From Rostratula benghalensis (Eukaryota; Chordata; Aves; Charadriiformes; Rostratulidae), in NCBI GenBank assembly GCA_013399305.1, contig VXAI01000163.1, positions 1,047,959 through 1,111,958 on the forward strand: DNA of 64,000 nt. Direction: 5' to 3'. A model generated the notes under the pieces. That model searched no databases, had not been told where the DNA came from, and worked only from the letters and a program-made list of their open reading frames with translations. Position numbers and translations under genes: made by a program. Positions 29,301 to 39,560 of the stretch are shown piece by piece; positions within the stretch are counted from its first letter, which is position 1; each line of letters begins with the position of its first letter.

Positions 29301-32300
29301 TTATGCATACAAGGGCTTTCAGCATACCACAACTTTGCTACCTCCTCCAATATACTAGACTCCTAGCAATGAATTAAACATTTTCAGTCCTTATAAGCAC
29401 TCACAATCAAACACGGTATCACAGGTTAATCTATGGCACATAGTAGTGAGGACCACATTATGTATGTTTTGTAAAACACAAGCAAGAGCAGGCCAAATTC
29501 TGCAGCAACTCCTGAAAATGGTTAAATGCCATTCAAGGACAACCCACAGCTTGCTGATATCCAATGCTATGTAGTGCAGACAAGGCTTTACAAGTAACTT
29601 CAGGCATATTTCACAAAATTAAGTATTTTCTGCCACAAAACTCCTGCCACTTTGGAGTGGCACTCCAAAGTAAATCACAATCTTCAAACAAGACAGGAAT
29701 AAATTTTTAAATTAAATGCAGTGTAAGCAAAAGACAGCAAAGTATTCTTGTGCTCCCTCTGAAATACCTCTCCTGTCCATGATGACGTACAAACAGAGCT
29801 GACAATAGGACGTGCTAGTGGTTTTGCAGAATGTAACACGTCAATCCTGTTGCACATTCAATGTTATCTTATTCACAATCTTAAACACGTAAGTTAAAAT
29901 GAAGTAACCAAAAAATCACCTCTAGTTAATTCTCTGTGATAATCTGGTATTTCAGCAAAACTCAAAGCCTTCCTACTTTAAGTATCACACATATAGACAT
30001 TGCCTAGCCTATACAAGTTAAGCTCACAATTCATCTAAACCAGCAGAACCTGCAATTACTTTAAGCAGGCCACATTTAGCCCTGCTGCACACACTTCCTG
30101 ACTCGATTTTTTAAAAAAATGTAGGAAATGGTGCCTAGGAGAAACTAAAACACCGTCTCTCAGGCACAGCTGCTTTAGCTGCAGCAACGATGCTATTACA
30201 CTCTTTGACATTTTAAGGTAATATTCTGAAACTGCAAAGCCAAGGTAGGCTCACCTCTGTTGCAGGGTAATAATCTTCAGTCATAAGCAGCAGCAATGTC
30301 TTTCTCACTAGATTTTTTTCATCACCACTCAAGTGACAGAACCAAGAGGATCTCACAAAACATATAACCAGTAAATCCAAACACTGTTAACAAAAAAAGT
30401 TGCCACTGCACACTTAGAGGTTTTTTTATTATTATTGGAGATAATGGTACCTACAAATCTGTATATACTCTACACCTCCTTAAAGTAAATTTAATAACAA
30501 ATACTAAGGGCTGACATTAGAACAAGTGCCAGTTGAACAATTTAACTCTTTGCTTAGCTTACTTTAGTCTTGGAGGTCACCAGGCCCTGGGCTCTAATAG
30601 GAGAAGGAGTCATGAGGCTCACCTACTTCAAAAAAGAGTTTGATTCAAAATACAATCATAACTAAAACCAAAGTCAGCCAGCTTTTCAGGACACACTCAC
30701 AGAACTCTTTCCAAGAGCAGTGCTATGGAGACAATAATAAACAACCTCAGCAAGGAGAACTTTCTACTGGCACAGGTATTCACAGAGCTAGTGTGTGTGC
30801 TAAAACTACAGCTGTAGGACTTCAGTGCACATTGGTGCCCATGCCCTGGCACACACTCTTTTCCCCAGCAAAAGTGAGTGTAAAGATGAGCTTATTCTTA
30901 CGTTAAAAAACCCCACGGTGGTCACAACCAAGCCAAACACACACAATGTCACTGTAATTAAATGCAAGATGCAATTATAAGATGAGTTGTAGAAACTCAA
31001 AGGAAACTCCTCCCTCAGAACTATTAGTACTACTGCACTGGTACGAAAGCTTTAGTGCTGTCACATTTCCTAGAAAAGAAGAAAAACATTTAAAGGCTTT
31101 TCTTGTCAAAAGGGGAATGTATTTGTAAACCTCCCAACAAAAACAAAGAAAAAGCAAACCTCATAGTTAAGCTAAAATCTTTTAATTATTTAAGTATTTT
31201 TGTACATTAATCCACAGTAGCCCAAATGAGAAATGCTGTATCAGCAAGTTGCAAGACTACTTATGCTTCAGGCAAAGTCAAACAAGCTAGTTCATACTTG
31301 CCTTCACTCAATTTTCAAATGGTCCAACTGACTCAGCTTAAAGGGGTTGAGAGTACTTACCCTGTCCCACCAACAAAGTTGTGGGGTAACAATCTCCCAT
31401 CAGGGTGCTGGCAAACAGCTGTAAATAACATTACCTTCAAGTGGCTCAACTGCCAGCAAAATTAACACCTCTCTGGCTTAAAAGTTGCACTTAAGTTGTA
31501 CCTTCAATTTGGCAGTTGAAACAGGCAAATACTTGTAGTGTTTAGGCATAAGGACAAAGCAATTCTAGACTTTTAAGCAGCATTATAATAAATAAAACAG
31601 TGGCAAGAAGGGAAGATACCTGGCACAAATTTAGGGTAGTTGTTCATGAAACTGCACAGATTAAAAAATCTAATACCCTAAAAAAAAAAATTAAAATCTG
31701 CCTAATGGCTAGAATTCTTCATTTTAAAAATATTGTAGGCACTTAATAATTCTTCAGCACTGAAGACTTATACTGTACGTTACCAAAGCAAAAAGGAGAA
31801 TTTTCATTATATTGTTTTACTAGTATATACCAAGAAATGTATACTGAGTAACATCTCTTCCCCCTTCTCTCATGACTGTATAAATATCACCATTCAACAT
31901 ATTGCAGATGTACAATAGCTACGATAAATACTGGATTGATTATGGAGAACATTAAAAAGCAAAAAAATCCAAATTTTTTTGTAATTTAACAGCAGAGAAA
32001 TGGAAAACCCTATCACATGACCTACCACTAAAAAAACCCAGAACATTTTAAAAAACGTTCTGGGAAACAACACCCCTAGAGAAATGCCTCTTAGATACTC
32101 TTGAGAGCAACCTTGCAATTTACCTTAGATAAGATGCAACAATCAGATGGAGGCATTACTTCTTCCCTCAAAAAGCAGCACAGCCCTGAATACAGAATTC
32201 AAAGGATAGACAGACAGAAGGATTACCAACTTCAGGTAACACTGACAGAACCACGCATGCACAGAAGTCACCTATTCCAACCTTCTGCTCAGAGAAGCGT

Positions 32301-35300
32301 CAAGAACAGCAGGTCACCCACGGCTGTGTCAACCTGGGTTTGAGCATCTGCAGGGACAGAGACCTCTCTGGGAGGTTCTTCCAGCATGTTGGCTATCCTC
32401 ACAGTTAAATGAAATCAGAGTTTCCATTTTTGTAAATTGAGTCCATTGTCTCTTTTCCTATCAATGGAAAAGCCTTGTTCACCTTCTCTACACTCTCATT
32501 AGGTATTCGCTCTTCTTAAGCTGAACACATCCAGCTCTTTCAGCCCCCCCCTAATCATTTTGGTGGTCCTCAACTAGACTCACCCCAGGATGTCAACATA
32601 TTTTTGCATTGGAGAGGCTAAAATTTGACACAATACTCCAGATGTGGTCCTAGAAGTGCTGAACAGAGGAGAAAACCAACCTCCCTCAACATCCTCCCCA
32701 CATTCTTATTAATACTACCCAGCTTGCAGTTGGCCTTCTTCAAGGACACGCTGCTGACTCAGGTCCAACTCACTGCACAGCAGGTATGTGGGGTTGTTTT
32801 GTCCCAGATGAAGGACGTAGCATCTATTGTTATCAAACATCAAGAGGTTCCTAGCAGGCCACTTATGTTGAAATCCCTCAATGGCAGCCCTATCCATCAT
32901 ACGATGGGATGGACATTCCTTCCAGTTTGGTATCATCTGGGAACCTGTTGAGGATGCATCCCATTCCTTCATTCCAGGTAGTTAGTAAAGACATATAATA
33001 TTATTAGCCCCAGTATCAACCCCTGAGAGCCTCTTTTAGCAATCAGCTGCCACTACAACCTTGTACCACTGAAGACAACCCTTTGAGGGCTGGTCCTTTG
33101 AGCAGTGGTCCTGCTAATCTTCCAACCACTTCACAGAGCACCTGACAAGTGTGTATTTCACCAACTGGACTACAGAAATAACAGAGGAGACCATGATCAG
33201 GGCCTTTCTAAAGGCCAGGTAAACAACATCCACTGCTTGCCCCCATGTCCACGCAGCCAGTCATCCCACTATGTTACGAAGCCGTCACACGATGCCATGG
33301 TCGCCCACATCTGCACCTATCTGAAATAGCTCTGCTCAAACTTTCTTAGGCATGCAAAAGATTTTGAACTCTGTCCTCTCACAGTCCTTAGAATCATCAG
33401 CAGCTCAGTTCCTCTGCAGCAGGGGAGCACGAACCGGTTCTAATTACCGACTGAAGGAATAAATAACTCGCAGGAAGTGATGTGCTGCCAGCAACCAAAG
33501 GCAATTTGCTGTGTCCCAGCTAACGCACTCAATTATTTCATCTGCTTTTTTCTTCTCCTAAGATACCACTCACTAATATTGTTTTTCTCCAGTATTTCAA
33601 CAGCCTCCAAGGCTGTCATGACAACACTTCAAAAGACAAAACCTAAAATATTAATAAAATGCTATAGCAATCATCATCTACAATTTGTTGTACCACTGAC
33701 AGTACTTAGTCTAAAGGAGAGAAAACTGTCAATATCTCAGTTTTAAAAGTTCTTCCCGAAAGCTAAGTGCTACATTTAAACATTTGTTTTGCTAAGACAA
33801 TTTGATATTGCCAGGACAGAGACAAAACCTCTGATGTTAACTACTAGCCCGCTCTTTTAAAACAAATCTTTAAATACACATTAAACATTTCTTCAAATCA
33901 ATTCATTTTAGCTCAACGTGCTAGCTACTACCAAGCCAACACAGACACAGAGCTGCATACAAATAGATATAAAACCACCAAAGCATGCTTCAAGGTGCAA
34001 GCCTATTGGTAGGAGTTAAATGAATACAACTATACTGGTGTGGGTCTATATGGACATTCTTAATAAATGAAAAAAAAAAATATTTTTTTTTTCTACAAGT
34101 TTACGAAACATTACCTAGTTCACACTACTCAATGTGATACTCTAGGAACTCTCCAGTATGAGTTTCAAAATTTCTTCCCATGATAAACCCGGTGGTTGAC
34201 AAGATTTCTTCTGCCCACTGCCTGCAGTAACTGCCCACCAAGAAAATCCCATGCAGACATCAAACAATAGTTTACAATTGGTCTACCTTCAAGACAGTAG
34301 CAGGTGACAATGTAATGATTTACACATTGCTGCAGATAGTTGATGTTCCCAGTCCAGTAGCTATTCTGTCTGGGAAGAATCTTACATGATGTCTCAACTG
34401 ACTTTCTGAAGTTCACCATTGCAAAAGGGGCCTTCATGACCAGAATGAGCAAATGTGCCTTTCAATGATCTTCTGGTCCCTGCATTCAGGTACTATCCTC
34501 ACTGTATCAGCACAAGACCAACTACAAACCTGCAGAAACCTTTACAGTTATCAGCAAGGAAAACACCTTTGGACTGTTTTCCTGTGTATCAGTGTCATAT
34601 ATCTAAATTAGAAAGATGCACTGGCATGTACATCTGTAAAAAAACACATGTATCACTCCCCAGCAGAAGTTTCAATCTACGAATATTGTCTCTAATGTCA
34701 AACAGCTCTAAGCTGAAGCTTAACATAAACATACAGGTTTATGGGAAGGTTATAAAGACTTTTCAGGTAATTGTTTTTTCTCATGCTTGTGTCTGCTTGT
34801 ATGAGTTTAAAAGTCCAGGAGTGTCAAAGTTCATGATCATTTCATTTGGATGGTTAAACATCAGATAAAAAATAACCATGAAAGTAATTTTAGTCTCTTC
34901 TCCTATGTCACATTTAGAATCTTCAAAGTCTGTATGTTACCTGAATGAGAATGGCACTCTTCCAGAGCACAAAACTAAACCTAAAATTAACAATAGTTAC
35001 AGAGAATATACTTGAAGCTGTTTAATAAGCTGCCAACAATGTCAACACTCATCCTATTACACATCCCCACTAGTAATTCCAACCATCAGTCTACCTAAAT
35101 GACTAGGACAAACCAGCATTTAGAATGACTGGGGCCACATTCTGAAGATGAAGCCTAGATGTTGGACACAACAGCACCCCCGTTTGCATGTTCTTAGCTC
35201 TCAAAGAAGCTGCAATTTTAACCTAAGCTCCTTACACAGAAGTAGGCTGGGTATTTCAGCATGAGATGGCTGAGTAAACAGGTAGCATGCTAAGCTTAGA

Positions 35301-38300
35301 GTAATCTAAAGTCAACACATTCAGCATGGAGCTGTCAACATCGAGCCACCAGGAAAGAACAGTCGATGGGAAGGGACTCCTCAATTCTAATTCTAGAATG
35401 CCCCACCTAGAGATACAAAAAAAGCTCTTTACTTTCTGAGGGTTCCCACCCACAAACCTTCATGGTGAATGAGCCTACACCATCTTCACTTAGCAGTGCT
35501 CCACTTTTTGTTTGTTAGTTTGTTTAATAATCTACTTGCCCACAGTGCTCTTCCTGTAAGTGCAGGATGGTAGCTCAAAAGGGAAAATACCACAGTTTAG
35601 TTTCTCCACTAGCGGGAGGAATCTGTACCCATACCTCCACCTTCCAGGAGAATATGCAAGCTGCCAATCAGTTTTCTCTTCCAGGCAGCATCTGTTCACC
35701 TCTCCTATTTGAGTTTGGTTTAAAAAAAGGCTCTAGATTTAAAAAAAAACAACCAACCCCCAAACCCCCACACATAAACATAATGAAGCATGGCTCTAAA
35801 GTTTTATGACCAGGCACTTGGGGAGAAAAGGGCAGGAAATATTAGGCTTTGTGTGTTTACTCCAAGGAACATCTAACATAAAACAAGTACCTTCTGAAAT
35901 CAAGGATCAGAACCTGGATGTCTCCAGTCTTGAAGGGCAACATTTACTTACACATCGTCTTTCTGGCTCAGTGAATCCTGCGTTCTTCTCCTGGATAGTA
36001 ACATCGCTTCAGCCAGGAAAACTGAAGACAGCATACATCTTGGCAACTGGGATATTCACCCAGAAAGTCGAAGATGTAGGTTGTAGATTTTGCCCCCAGG
36101 CAAAAAAGGAATCTGAAGCAGAGTCTACCACATTCTGAACAAATCCTTTAGCTAATAGTTGCTAAAAAGCAGGAGCAGCACCTCCTCTTCCAACTGTCTT
36201 CTAACGCTCTTGCTGTACTTTATAGAAGGCTGACTTCACAGCACGTGTTGGGCATGATTGGAGAATTCTCACCTGACTGAACTCCTCAGGAGACTGTGGC
36301 AAAATAACAGCATCCAGAAAGCAGACAGCATGAGCCAGGCATCACACTAACCACATCTTATGTAAGTGGAAAAAAAAAAATAGATATCCTAGAATCTTTA
36401 AAACTATTAGCTATACTGCAAACGGTGCTTAGGCACCTTTGGAGCTTGATGATAAGGGACTGGGGGTTTTCAGGACCTCAGTTTTGATCTCAAGTACCTA
36501 GAACAGTTCTATTACAGTATTTCTATGAACCTACTTATTGACAATAGGAAGGGGAGAGGGGGATCAGAATCAGAGGTATAACCTCATGTAAAGATTGTAG
36601 TGAGCACTTTCACATCTTCCCAAACTCATTACTGAGACAATTAACACTAAACCACAGAATGCTTCTGCAGAGCAGACATTATACAGAAAATAGGAACACC
36701 TTTCAATTAATTCCAATTTAAGTCAGCCCTCTACCCAGGTAGTCTACCCGTCTACCGAGTCCTGTCTACCAGAGCCCATCTTTCTACGTAATGCAAGTTA
36801 GGGACTGCACAGGGTTAAAAAGCTACCCGGCATGACAAATGCACATGCCTGACATCTATCAGTTTCCTTCTATATTTATTCATTACAATTTTTTCTCCCC
36901 AATGTATTACTGTTAACTCGATCTACGTATTCAATTTGCAGCATCCATTCTCTGGGCAGAATCCCACAGATATCCCAAAGCACGTGTTTGCTGTAGCACA
37001 TTGTTTTAATAAACCTACTGGAAAACGCACAGGGATAACAGACAATAGGAGAGTCAGAAAACCATCCAGCCTAATTATTTTAAATTCATGTGTCAGGTTT
37101 CGGTTATCTACATGCTAGCAACATAAGCAACACGGTAATTTCAACACTATTCTTATCGTTCACATAAGAGCTTTCAACATTTGCTCTCTCAGTGCAGTGA
37201 TCTTTTGTATGAAGCATCACCATGCTAGCTTTACAAGGACAACACTGCTGATCGGTATGCTATAGAAAAGACTAAGTACAGCACTTCCGAAATAATAAAA
37301 ACTAATTGAGCAACAACTCGTGCACAGCACTCCCTCAATTCTGTATATAATATTAAATCCCCCAGCTTATGTTACAGATTTAATAACGTCAGGGTTTTGG
37401 CTGAACAGTCGACTCAAGGTTCATAAATACAGATGGAAAGCATTTCCAGAGCATTATCTCTGGGCATCTTGAAATTTCTTAGCAAACAGTAATTGGGAAA
37501 GATCCTGCTTCTTTGCCTCCAGCCACTCTAAATGGCACAGGATTTTTGTGTCGCAATTCACAAACTGGATTTTTGGTTGGGTTTGGTTTTGGTTTTTTTA
37601 GGTTTGGTTTTGTTTTTTTTTTTGCTATGCATCGACTCTATCCTAGGATACAAAGAACAAACGCCTTATGAATTACATTTCACTTGCACTGCATCAGCAC
37701 ATTTAGGCACAGGCAAGCGACTGAAGGAACTACCAGACGCAGACTTGAGGGTTCTGCATGCAGCATCCTATAAGAAAAACCACCCCAGCCAAACATTCAA
37801 AGACGCCAAACTCACACGGGACCCTCAACCAACTCACTTGCAATTAGAAGCTTGGAAAGCAAGGCAAAAATACTAGAAGTGCTGCACTTACATCTGAGGA
37901 GTAACTTACACTTGGCAACCCAGCATCGTCAATTTAAGAAGGGGGGCCGGTCCCGAGAGGGCTCCAGGCAGACAGCGAGCACAGACCGCTCCTTCTGGTG
38001 TTAGCCCCCGGGTCCTCCAGGGATGGGACAGCCCGGAGAAAAAAACACCACCCCGCGGCGAGGGAGCCGGCCCATCCCACCGGCAAGCGGTGAGGGGCAC
38101 GGCGGGGGAAAGGCGACGGACCCCTTCCCTGCCACCGCCGCCTCCTCCTCCTGCCTTTGCTCCCTGCCGAGCAGGGGAGACAAAAGGGAGGCAAGGAGCC
38201 CCCCGCGGGCCGGGGTTGCCGGCGGAGACGGGAGCCGGGCGAGCTCCCGGAAATCCCACAATCCCCGCGGCCCCGGCGGGAAACCCTTTCCCGCCCCCAC

Positions 38301-38607
38301 CTCCCCTCACTCCCCCGGGCTGTTCTACCGGGAAACCCCGGCCCAAAACGTCGCACGTGTTAGGAGGGAAGGAAGAAGGGGCGGCTCCGCCTCCCGCCAC
38401 TGAGGGGGCGCCAAGGGAAGGAGGGGGGAGTACCGAGTAAAAGGGCCTCCCGCTCGCCTGGGGGTGACCCGCAGTCCTCCCGCCGCCGCGCCTCACCTGC
38501 TTGCTCCGGACATAAGGTGGCTTCGCGGCGCCTAGGTGATATCGCCGGGTCCGGATCTTCCCGCCGCCGCCGCCTACCTCCCCGCCGCCGCCGTCTCCCG
38601 AGGCCAT
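1541..38607 (-). CDS. NUP153: NUP153, nuclear pore basket nucleoporin (N-terminal 1161 codons; 3' end outside window)
   Basis: Nup153 is the mobile FG nucleoporin of the nuclear basket. It anchors to the nuclear ring and lamina through its N-terminus, binds Ran through RanBP2-type zinc fingers, and binds importins and exportins through FG repeats. Coding exons in transcript order: 38607-38497, 23215-22999, 20864-20616, 19308-19169, 19086-18958, 17185-17069, 16926-16882, 16789-16736, 12540-12394, 11660-11608, 9104-8975, 8088-7951, 7171-7079, 6848-6761, 6482-6363, 5595-4981, 3115-2921, 2383-1541. All junctions are GT-AG and phases agree, giving 1161 codons plus one base. Order: Gly-rich start, amphipathic segment (about 39-60), Ser/Pro-rich region, four zinc fingers starting near 654, 721, 791 and 849, then FG repeats. 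The fingers fall within a few residues of where I remember them in the 1475-residue human protein. About 300 C-terminal residues lie left of the window. Confidence 0.97.
2921..3115 (-). CDS. NUP153: NUP153 exon 17, zinc finger 4
   Basis: A 195-bp exon encoding the fourth RanBP2-type finger (WNCEVC, QNK, KCAAC) followed by [13 protein letters not shown]. All four Cys ligands are present. Donor GTAAGA. Confidence 0.95.
3116..4980. other. NUP153 intron between zinc-finger exons
   Basis: Noncoding sequence between zinc fingers 4 and 3. I see no repeat family or RNA gene. Confidence 0.7.
4981..5595 (-). CDS. NUP153: NUP153 exon 16, zinc fingers 1-3
   Basis: A 615-bp exon carrying three of the four RanBP2-type zinc fingers. 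These bind Ran in known Nup153 proteins. Fingers 2 and 3 are canonical: WDCDTC then KCIAC, and WDCAVC then KCVAC, each with the Asn of the consensus. Finger 1 is odd. Its first metal ligand reads as His (THDPCLQNK then KCVTC), and three residues are inserted after the Trp compared with fingers 2 and 3. Confidence 0.95.
6363..6482 (-). CDS. NUP153: NUP153 exon 15
   Basis: A 120-bp exon encoding [16 protein letters not shown] and [16 protein letters not shown]. The last block is a hallmark Nup153 sequence just before the zinc fingers. Donor GTGAGA. Confidence 0.94.
6761..6848 (-). CDS. NUP153: NUP153 exon 14
   Basis: An 88-bp exon encoding [19 protein letters not shown] and ending LLTL. Matches the conserved IGFTFSVPV block. 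Acceptor and donor (GTAACA) are in phase. Confidence 0.92.
7079..7171 (-). CDS. NUP153: NUP153 exon 13
   Basis: A 93-bp exon encoding [20 protein letters not shown], nearly identical to the remembered mammalian block. Donor GTAAGT. Confidence 0.94.
7951..8088 (-). CDS. NUP153: NUP153 exon 12
   Basis: A 138-bp exon encoding [20 protein letters not shown] and ending in MNK. It matches the conserved PVLPK and LPxFNF blocks. Donor GTAAAA. Confidence 0.92.
8975..9104 (-). CDS. NUP153: NUP153 exon 11
   Basis: A 130-bp exon encoding [19 protein letters not shown], a Gly run, and KMKRER, the conserved basic and glycine-rich block of Nup153. Donor GTAAGG. Confidence 0.92.
9105..11607. other. NUP153 intron 10, with an assembly gap
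   Basis: Holds a poly(A/T) tract near 9150-9170, the gap at 9544-9640, and an A/C-rich low-complexity run at about 9911-9965. Plus-strand open frames of 127 and 137 codons (one crossing the gap) show no recognisable domain and I treat them as chance. Confidence 0.6.
9544..9640. other. Assembly gap (97 N)
   Basis: A run of 97 undetermined bases inside a NUP153 intron. The flanks are ordinary-composition DNA. Confidence 0.99.
11608..11660 (-). CDS. NUP153: NUP153 exon 10 (53 bp)
   Basis: Encodes [17 protein letters not shown] and two bases of a split Ser codon completed by the next exon. Flanked by a TTGCAG acceptor and GTATGA donor. Weakly conserved; the call rests on splice signals, phase and the EQR core. 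Confidence 0.8.
12394..12540 (-). CDS. NUP153: NUP153 exon 9
   Basis: A 147-bp exon encoding [18 protein letters not shown] and [12 protein letters not shown], matching the conserved PPVQ and YFKPSLTP blocks of the family. The ATG at its start is internal, not an initiator. Confidence 0.92.
13505..13720 (-). mobile_element. CR1-type LINE 3' fragment
   Basis: The plus strand reads GGAGTTGGAAGGGACCTA, then a stretch typical of the reverse complement of a CR1 3' region. It ends where a second CR1 tail begins, near 13722. The element is therefore in minus orientation and heavily 5'-truncated. It is more diverged than its neighbour and probably older. Confidence 0.8.
13722..14890 (-). mobile_element. 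CR1 LINE fragment: end of reverse transcriptase ORF plus 3' tail
   Basis: The plus strand starts AGAATCATAGAATGGTTTAG, the reverse complement of a typical CR1 3' end. On the minus strand, broken frames encode CR1 ORF2 C-terminal motifs: [41 protein letters not shown] and [17 protein letters not shown]. Upstream (14830-14885) lies an [12 protein letters not shown] segment matching the RT active-site region. Stops and frameshifts make it dead. Typical of bird and reptile genomes. Confidence 0.9.
14890..15360 (-). mobile_element. Second CR1 reverse transcriptase fragment
   Basis: The minus strand encodes [18 protein letters not shown] and SILGPVLL, then an FADD-type active-site segment near 15015-15030 and [17 protein letters not shown]. 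This active-site region appears again in the adjoining fragment, so the cluster is probably two CR1 copies joined, or an internal duplication. It ends near an A-rich tract at 15373-15387. Confidence 0.82.
16736..16789 (-). CDS. NUP153: NUP153 exon 8 (54 bp)
   Basis: Encodes [18 protein letters not shown], similar to the Nup153 segment that links the Ser/Pro-rich region to the next exon. Acceptor CCTTAG, donor GTAAGA. Confidence 0.88.
16882..16926 (-). CDS. NUP153: NUP153 exon 7 (45 bp)
   Basis: A short exon encoding [15 protein letters not shown] between a good AG acceptor and a GTAAGT donor, in frame with both neighbours. Confidence 0.9.
17069..17185 (-). CDS. NUP153: NUP153 exon 6
   Basis: A 117-bp exon encoding [18 protein letters not shown] and [17 protein letters not shown], diagnostic Nup153 sequence before the zinc-finger region. 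Confidence 0.95.
17186..18957. other. NUP153 intron 5
   Basis: AT-rich noncoding sequence. No repeat family or RNA gene recognised. Confidence 0.6.
18958..19086 (-). CDS. NUP153: NUP153 exon 5
   Basis: A 129-bp exon encoding SLGNTSVF through [17 protein letters not shown] and APYQ. The [13 protein letters not shown] block is highly conserved in the family. Confidence 0.94.
19169..19308 (-). CDS. NUP153: NUP153 exon 4
   Basis: A 140-bp exon encoding [13 protein letters not shown] through [15 protein letters not shown], recognisable Nup153 N-domain sequence. Donor is GTAAGT; acceptor follows CTTTTTGGC. Confidence 0.93.
19309..20615. other. NUP153 intron 3
   Basis: Noncoding; short open frames only. 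Nothing recognised. Confidence 0.6.
20616..20864 (-). CDS. NUP153: NUP153 exon 3
   Basis: A 249-bp exon with AG acceptor after a pyrimidine-rich tract and GTAACT donor. It encodes [18 protein letters not shown] and a later [18 protein letters not shown] block, both strongly conserved in vertebrate Nup153. Confidence 0.94.
20865..22998. other. NUP153 intron 2
   Basis: AT-rich intron. Near its end is a strongly G/T-rich run on the plus strand (about 22805-22870) that leads directly into a 17-bp gap. Confidence 0.6.
22871..22887. other. Assembly gap (17 N)
   Basis: A short gap abutting a G/T-rich low-complexity run, which probably caused it. Confidence 0.99.
22999..23215 (-). CDS. NUP153: NUP153 exon 2, N-terminal amphipathic segment
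   Basis: Encodes [17 protein letters not shown] and LQKYFN, the conserved segment of Nup153 known to act in nuclear-envelope and pore-basket targeting. The hydrophobic spacing fits an amphipathic helix. Two acceptor AGs lie three bases apart (AAGCAG), so the exon can start at 23215 or 23212, adding or dropping one Gln. The donor is GTATGT. Confidence 0.92.
23990..24127. repeat. Three tandem copies of a 46-bp unit
   Basis: Units at 23990-24035, 24036-24081 and 24082-24127. Each runs CCTCARAATTTCAACACA to CTCAACCCCRTGCA. The copies differ at only a few positions, so the expansion is fairly recent or conserved by conversion. A short open frame crosses it because 46 is not a multiple of three; I do not treat it as coding. 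Confidence 0.95.
32265..33310 (-). mobile_element. Diverged CR1-type LINE fragment
   Basis: The plus strand shows the order expected for the reverse complement of a CR1 end: CTTCTGCTCAGAGAAGCGTC, CTGGGAGGTTCTTCCAG, TCCAGATGTGGTCCTAG, then RT-derived sequence including CAGTTTGGTATCATCTG and ACCCCTGAG. It is much more eroded than the 13.7-15.3 kb copies and is in the same orientation. Edges are approximate. Confidence 0.75.
38497..38607 (-). CDS. NUP153: NUP153 exon 1 with start codon
   Basis: Thirty-seven codons from ATG (38607-38605) to a CAG before a GTGAGG donor. The product opens MASGDGGGG, then a Gly run and KIRTRR, matching the conserved N-terminus of Nup153. It sits in a CpG island, as expected for a housekeeping first exon. 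The 5' UTR runs into an assembly gap about 110 bp upstream, so the transcription start is not visible. Confidence 0.93.
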
Positions 38608-38715
38608 GCTGGGATTTGGTCCCTCGGCTGCCCCCGCTGGGATGGGCCCGGCCTGTCCCGGGCCCAGCCCGGCCCGGCCTCCTTGCCTCTCCCGCCCGCC
38701 ACGCGCGGCGCGGCC

Positions 38716-38911
38716 NNNNNNNNNNNNNNNNNNNNNNNNNNNNNNNNNNNNNNNNNNNNNNNNNNNNNNNNNNNNNNNNNNNNNNNNNNNNNNNNNNNNN
38801 NNNNNNNNNNNNNNNNNNNNNNNNNNNNNNNNNNNNNNNNNNNNNNNNNNNNNNNNNNNNNNNNNNNNNNNNNNNNNNNNNNNNNNNNNNNNNNNNNNNN
38901 NNNNNNNNNNN
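38716..38911. other. Assembly gap (196 N) in NUP153 promoter
   Basis: Undetermined bases immediately upstream of NUP153 exon 1, hiding the probable core promoter and 5' UTR start. Confidence 0.99.
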
Positions 38912-39560
38912 TTTAAGGTCAAAATCTTTGTCTATTTTCTAAATCTGTCCTCTCCTCTCCCCCCCCTCCCCGCTCTCACGGCCGACCAACCACACACCGC
39001 CCGCCCGGGCACCCTGCGCGTCACTACGGCGCGCGGGCTGCGTCACAAGAGCGGGGACTTCCCAGCAGCCCTCGCGCGCCGGGGCACCGCCCGCTGCAGG
39101 GAAGCGGGCCGGGCCCGGCCTTGCCGCGCGGCGGCCTCGTGCCCCCGCGGACAGGGCCGGGGAGGGGAAGGCGGAATCCAGGCCCGGGGAATGGCAAGCG
39201 AGCGAGGCTCGGTGCGGGCTGGGAGGCCGGGAGCGAAGGTTTGTGACGGAGTGAAGCCGCGCCGGGGTGAGGCCCGGAGGCGGCGCTGGTGGGGGACAGG
39301 CTCTTCCGCTTTCTCCCCGCGTCCCTCCGACAAACCCCGGGGGCACGACTTACCTACCCTGTGCCGGGCGTAACGAGAGCCTGGAGGTCCCTTGTTTCTA
39401 CCGGGAACGGGCAGTGTGGGGGAAGGCGGCGGGAAAGCCGGAAAAGCGGCGCGGGAGGCGCGCGGCCTTCCCTCGGGATCCCGCCGTTCGTTGGGGCAGC
39501 CTAAGCACCGGGAGTGGGCGCCTGCGGGTTTGCAATCCCTCATTTTGGGCGGATGGGAAG

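Larger units (their letters stand above)
23216..38496. other. NUP153 intron 1 (about 15.3 kb)
   Basis: Joins exon 1 (donor GTGAGG at 38496) to exon 2. It holds a 46-bp triplication at 23990-24127, a diverged CR1 at about 32265-33310, A/T hairpin-like and homopolymer tracts, and A/C- or G/T-rich runs (35736-35772, 37560-37625). Open frames up to about 140 codons on both strands have no recognisable domains. I see no nested gene, tRNA or snoRNA. Confidence 0.7.
37930..39560. promoter_or_regulatory. CpG island / NUP153 promoter region
   Basis: Strongly GC- and CpG-rich on both sides of a 196-bp gap, in contrast with the AT-rich surroundings. It contains NUP153 exon 1 and its start codon. No TATA box is visible in the sequenced part. 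Long open frames here on both strands are a by-product of GC content. Confidence 0.85.

Noticed and set aside
38606..39373. Long plus-strand open frame (255 codons) through the NUP153 CpG island
   Set aside because: It crosses an N gap and is Arg/Pro/Ala/Gly-rich, as any frame in CpG-rich DNA would be; no recognisable domain.
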